Assembly: GCA_002448875.1 (NCBI GenBank)
Contig: DKAS01000054.1
Span: forward strand, 4,739 to 10,405
DNA: 5,667 bases
Source of the DNA: Proteobacteria bacterium UBA6920
GTDB lineage: Bacteria; Pseudomonadota; Gammaproteobacteria; SG8-11
Reading direction: 5' to 3'
A program made the position numbers and the translations under genes. Positions 5,268 through 5,667 of the stretch are shown here, one piece after another; the stretch's first letter is position 1; every line of letters begins with the position of its first letter. The notes beneath the pieces were generated by a model, which was given only the letters and a program-made list of their open reading frames with translations, was not told the DNA's origin and made no database searches.

Positions 5268-5667
5268 TCAAATTTTTTCCTTGCCTTTGAGACCGATCTT
5301 GAATTTGTTCAGATAGTCGTTGGGTTTGTGGCCGTCATACACCACATTGTCGATGAACTCGGTTTGCGGCGGGCGGAAACCGGATTCCTTGCGGAAGTCG
5401 GGAAAGTCGCCGGCCTTGCTCTTGCCTTCGGCGATGAGTTCCGCCGCGGCGAGCGCGTAGATATCCGGCCGGTAGACTTTTTTCGCCGTTTCCAGGTACC
5501 AGGAGTCGGGTTGGTAGTCGGCGATCTGGCCCCAGCGCCGCATCTGCGTCAGATACCATATGGCATCGCTGTAATAGGGGTAAGTGGCGAAATAGCGGAA
5601 GAACACATTAAAATCCGTCACCTGGCGCTTATCGCCTTTTTCGTATTCGAAGGTGCCGGTCATGCTG
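5268..5667 (-). CDS. nrtA: Nitrate-type ABC transporter substrate-binding protein, C-terminal part
   Basis: Partial gene; the upstream part lies beyond the right edge, and about 132 C-terminal residues are visible. NrtA-type proteins are periplasmic, often lipid-anchored, binding proteins that deliver nitrate or nitrite to the permease. The segment FNVFFRYFATYPYYSDAIW followed by YLTQMRRWGQI is the strongly conserved C-terminal block of the NrtA/CmpA/NasF group. The rest (YRPDIYALAAAELIAEGK..GFRPP.TEFIDNVVYDGHKPNDYLNKF) also fits that family to its usual end. The ligand-contact residues and the signal peptide are in the unseen N-terminal part, so nitrate cannot be separated here from bicarbonate or other small anions by residues. 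The methionine encoded at 5661-5663 is internal to the protein, not a start. It is the first visible gene of the nrt operon; the promoter is outside the window. Confidence 0.87.
   Translation of the reverse strand, partial: SMTGTFEYEKGDKRQVTDFNVFFRYFATYPYYSDAIWYLTQMRRWGQIADYQPDSWYLETAKKVYRPDIYALAAAELIAEGKSKAGDFPDFRKESGFRPPQTEFIDNVVYDGHKPNDYLNKFKIGLKGKEKI

Overview
The window is 5,667 bases of GC-rich, densely coded DNA that looks like a proteobacterial chromosome, most likely gamma- or betaproteobacterial. This rests on a CopB-type outer-membrane protein (so a Gram-negative), a proteobacterial-style nitrate-transporter permease, and strong avoidance of TTA, CTA and TCA codons. No genus can be named from the sequence alone. 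There is no tRNA, rRNA, CRISPR array, insertion sequence or integrase.

Layout. (1) Bases 2-292, + strand: the C-terminal end of a copper-resistance outer-membrane protein B (CopB). (2) Bases 293-542: a 250-base gap with no convincing gene. It holds a GC-rich hairpin (434-457) and a plausible extended -10 promoter (481-489). (3) Bases 543-3317, + strand: a compact three-gene unit of a family 2 glycosyltransferase, a family 4 glycosyltransferase and a small PAPS-dependent-type sulfotransferase. The last two overlap by an ATGA junction, which suggests translational coupling. (4) Bases 3318-3342: a 25-base convergent junction with two small inverted repeats. (5) Bases 3343-5667, - strand: the distal part of a nitrate/nitrite-type ABC importer operon. 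In transcription order these are the substrate-binding protein (C-terminal end only), the permease and the ATPase (nrtA-nrtB-nrtD).

How the genes work together. The nrt genes encode a periplasmic-binding-protein-dependent importer for nitrate or a similar small anion, feeding assimilation. The two glycosyltransferases and the sulfotransferase read as a small surface-glycan cassette: two sugar-transfer steps plus a sulfation step, perhaps on an exopolysaccharide, LPS branch or glycolipid. No polymerase, flippase or export gene is visible, so the acceptor is unknown. CopB belongs to a copper-tolerance locus that continues to the left of the window.

The part least explained by standard annotation is the glycosyltransferase-glycosyltransferase-sulfotransferase cassette inserted between two housekeeping or accessory loci. 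I did not find convincing evidence of a wholly new system here.
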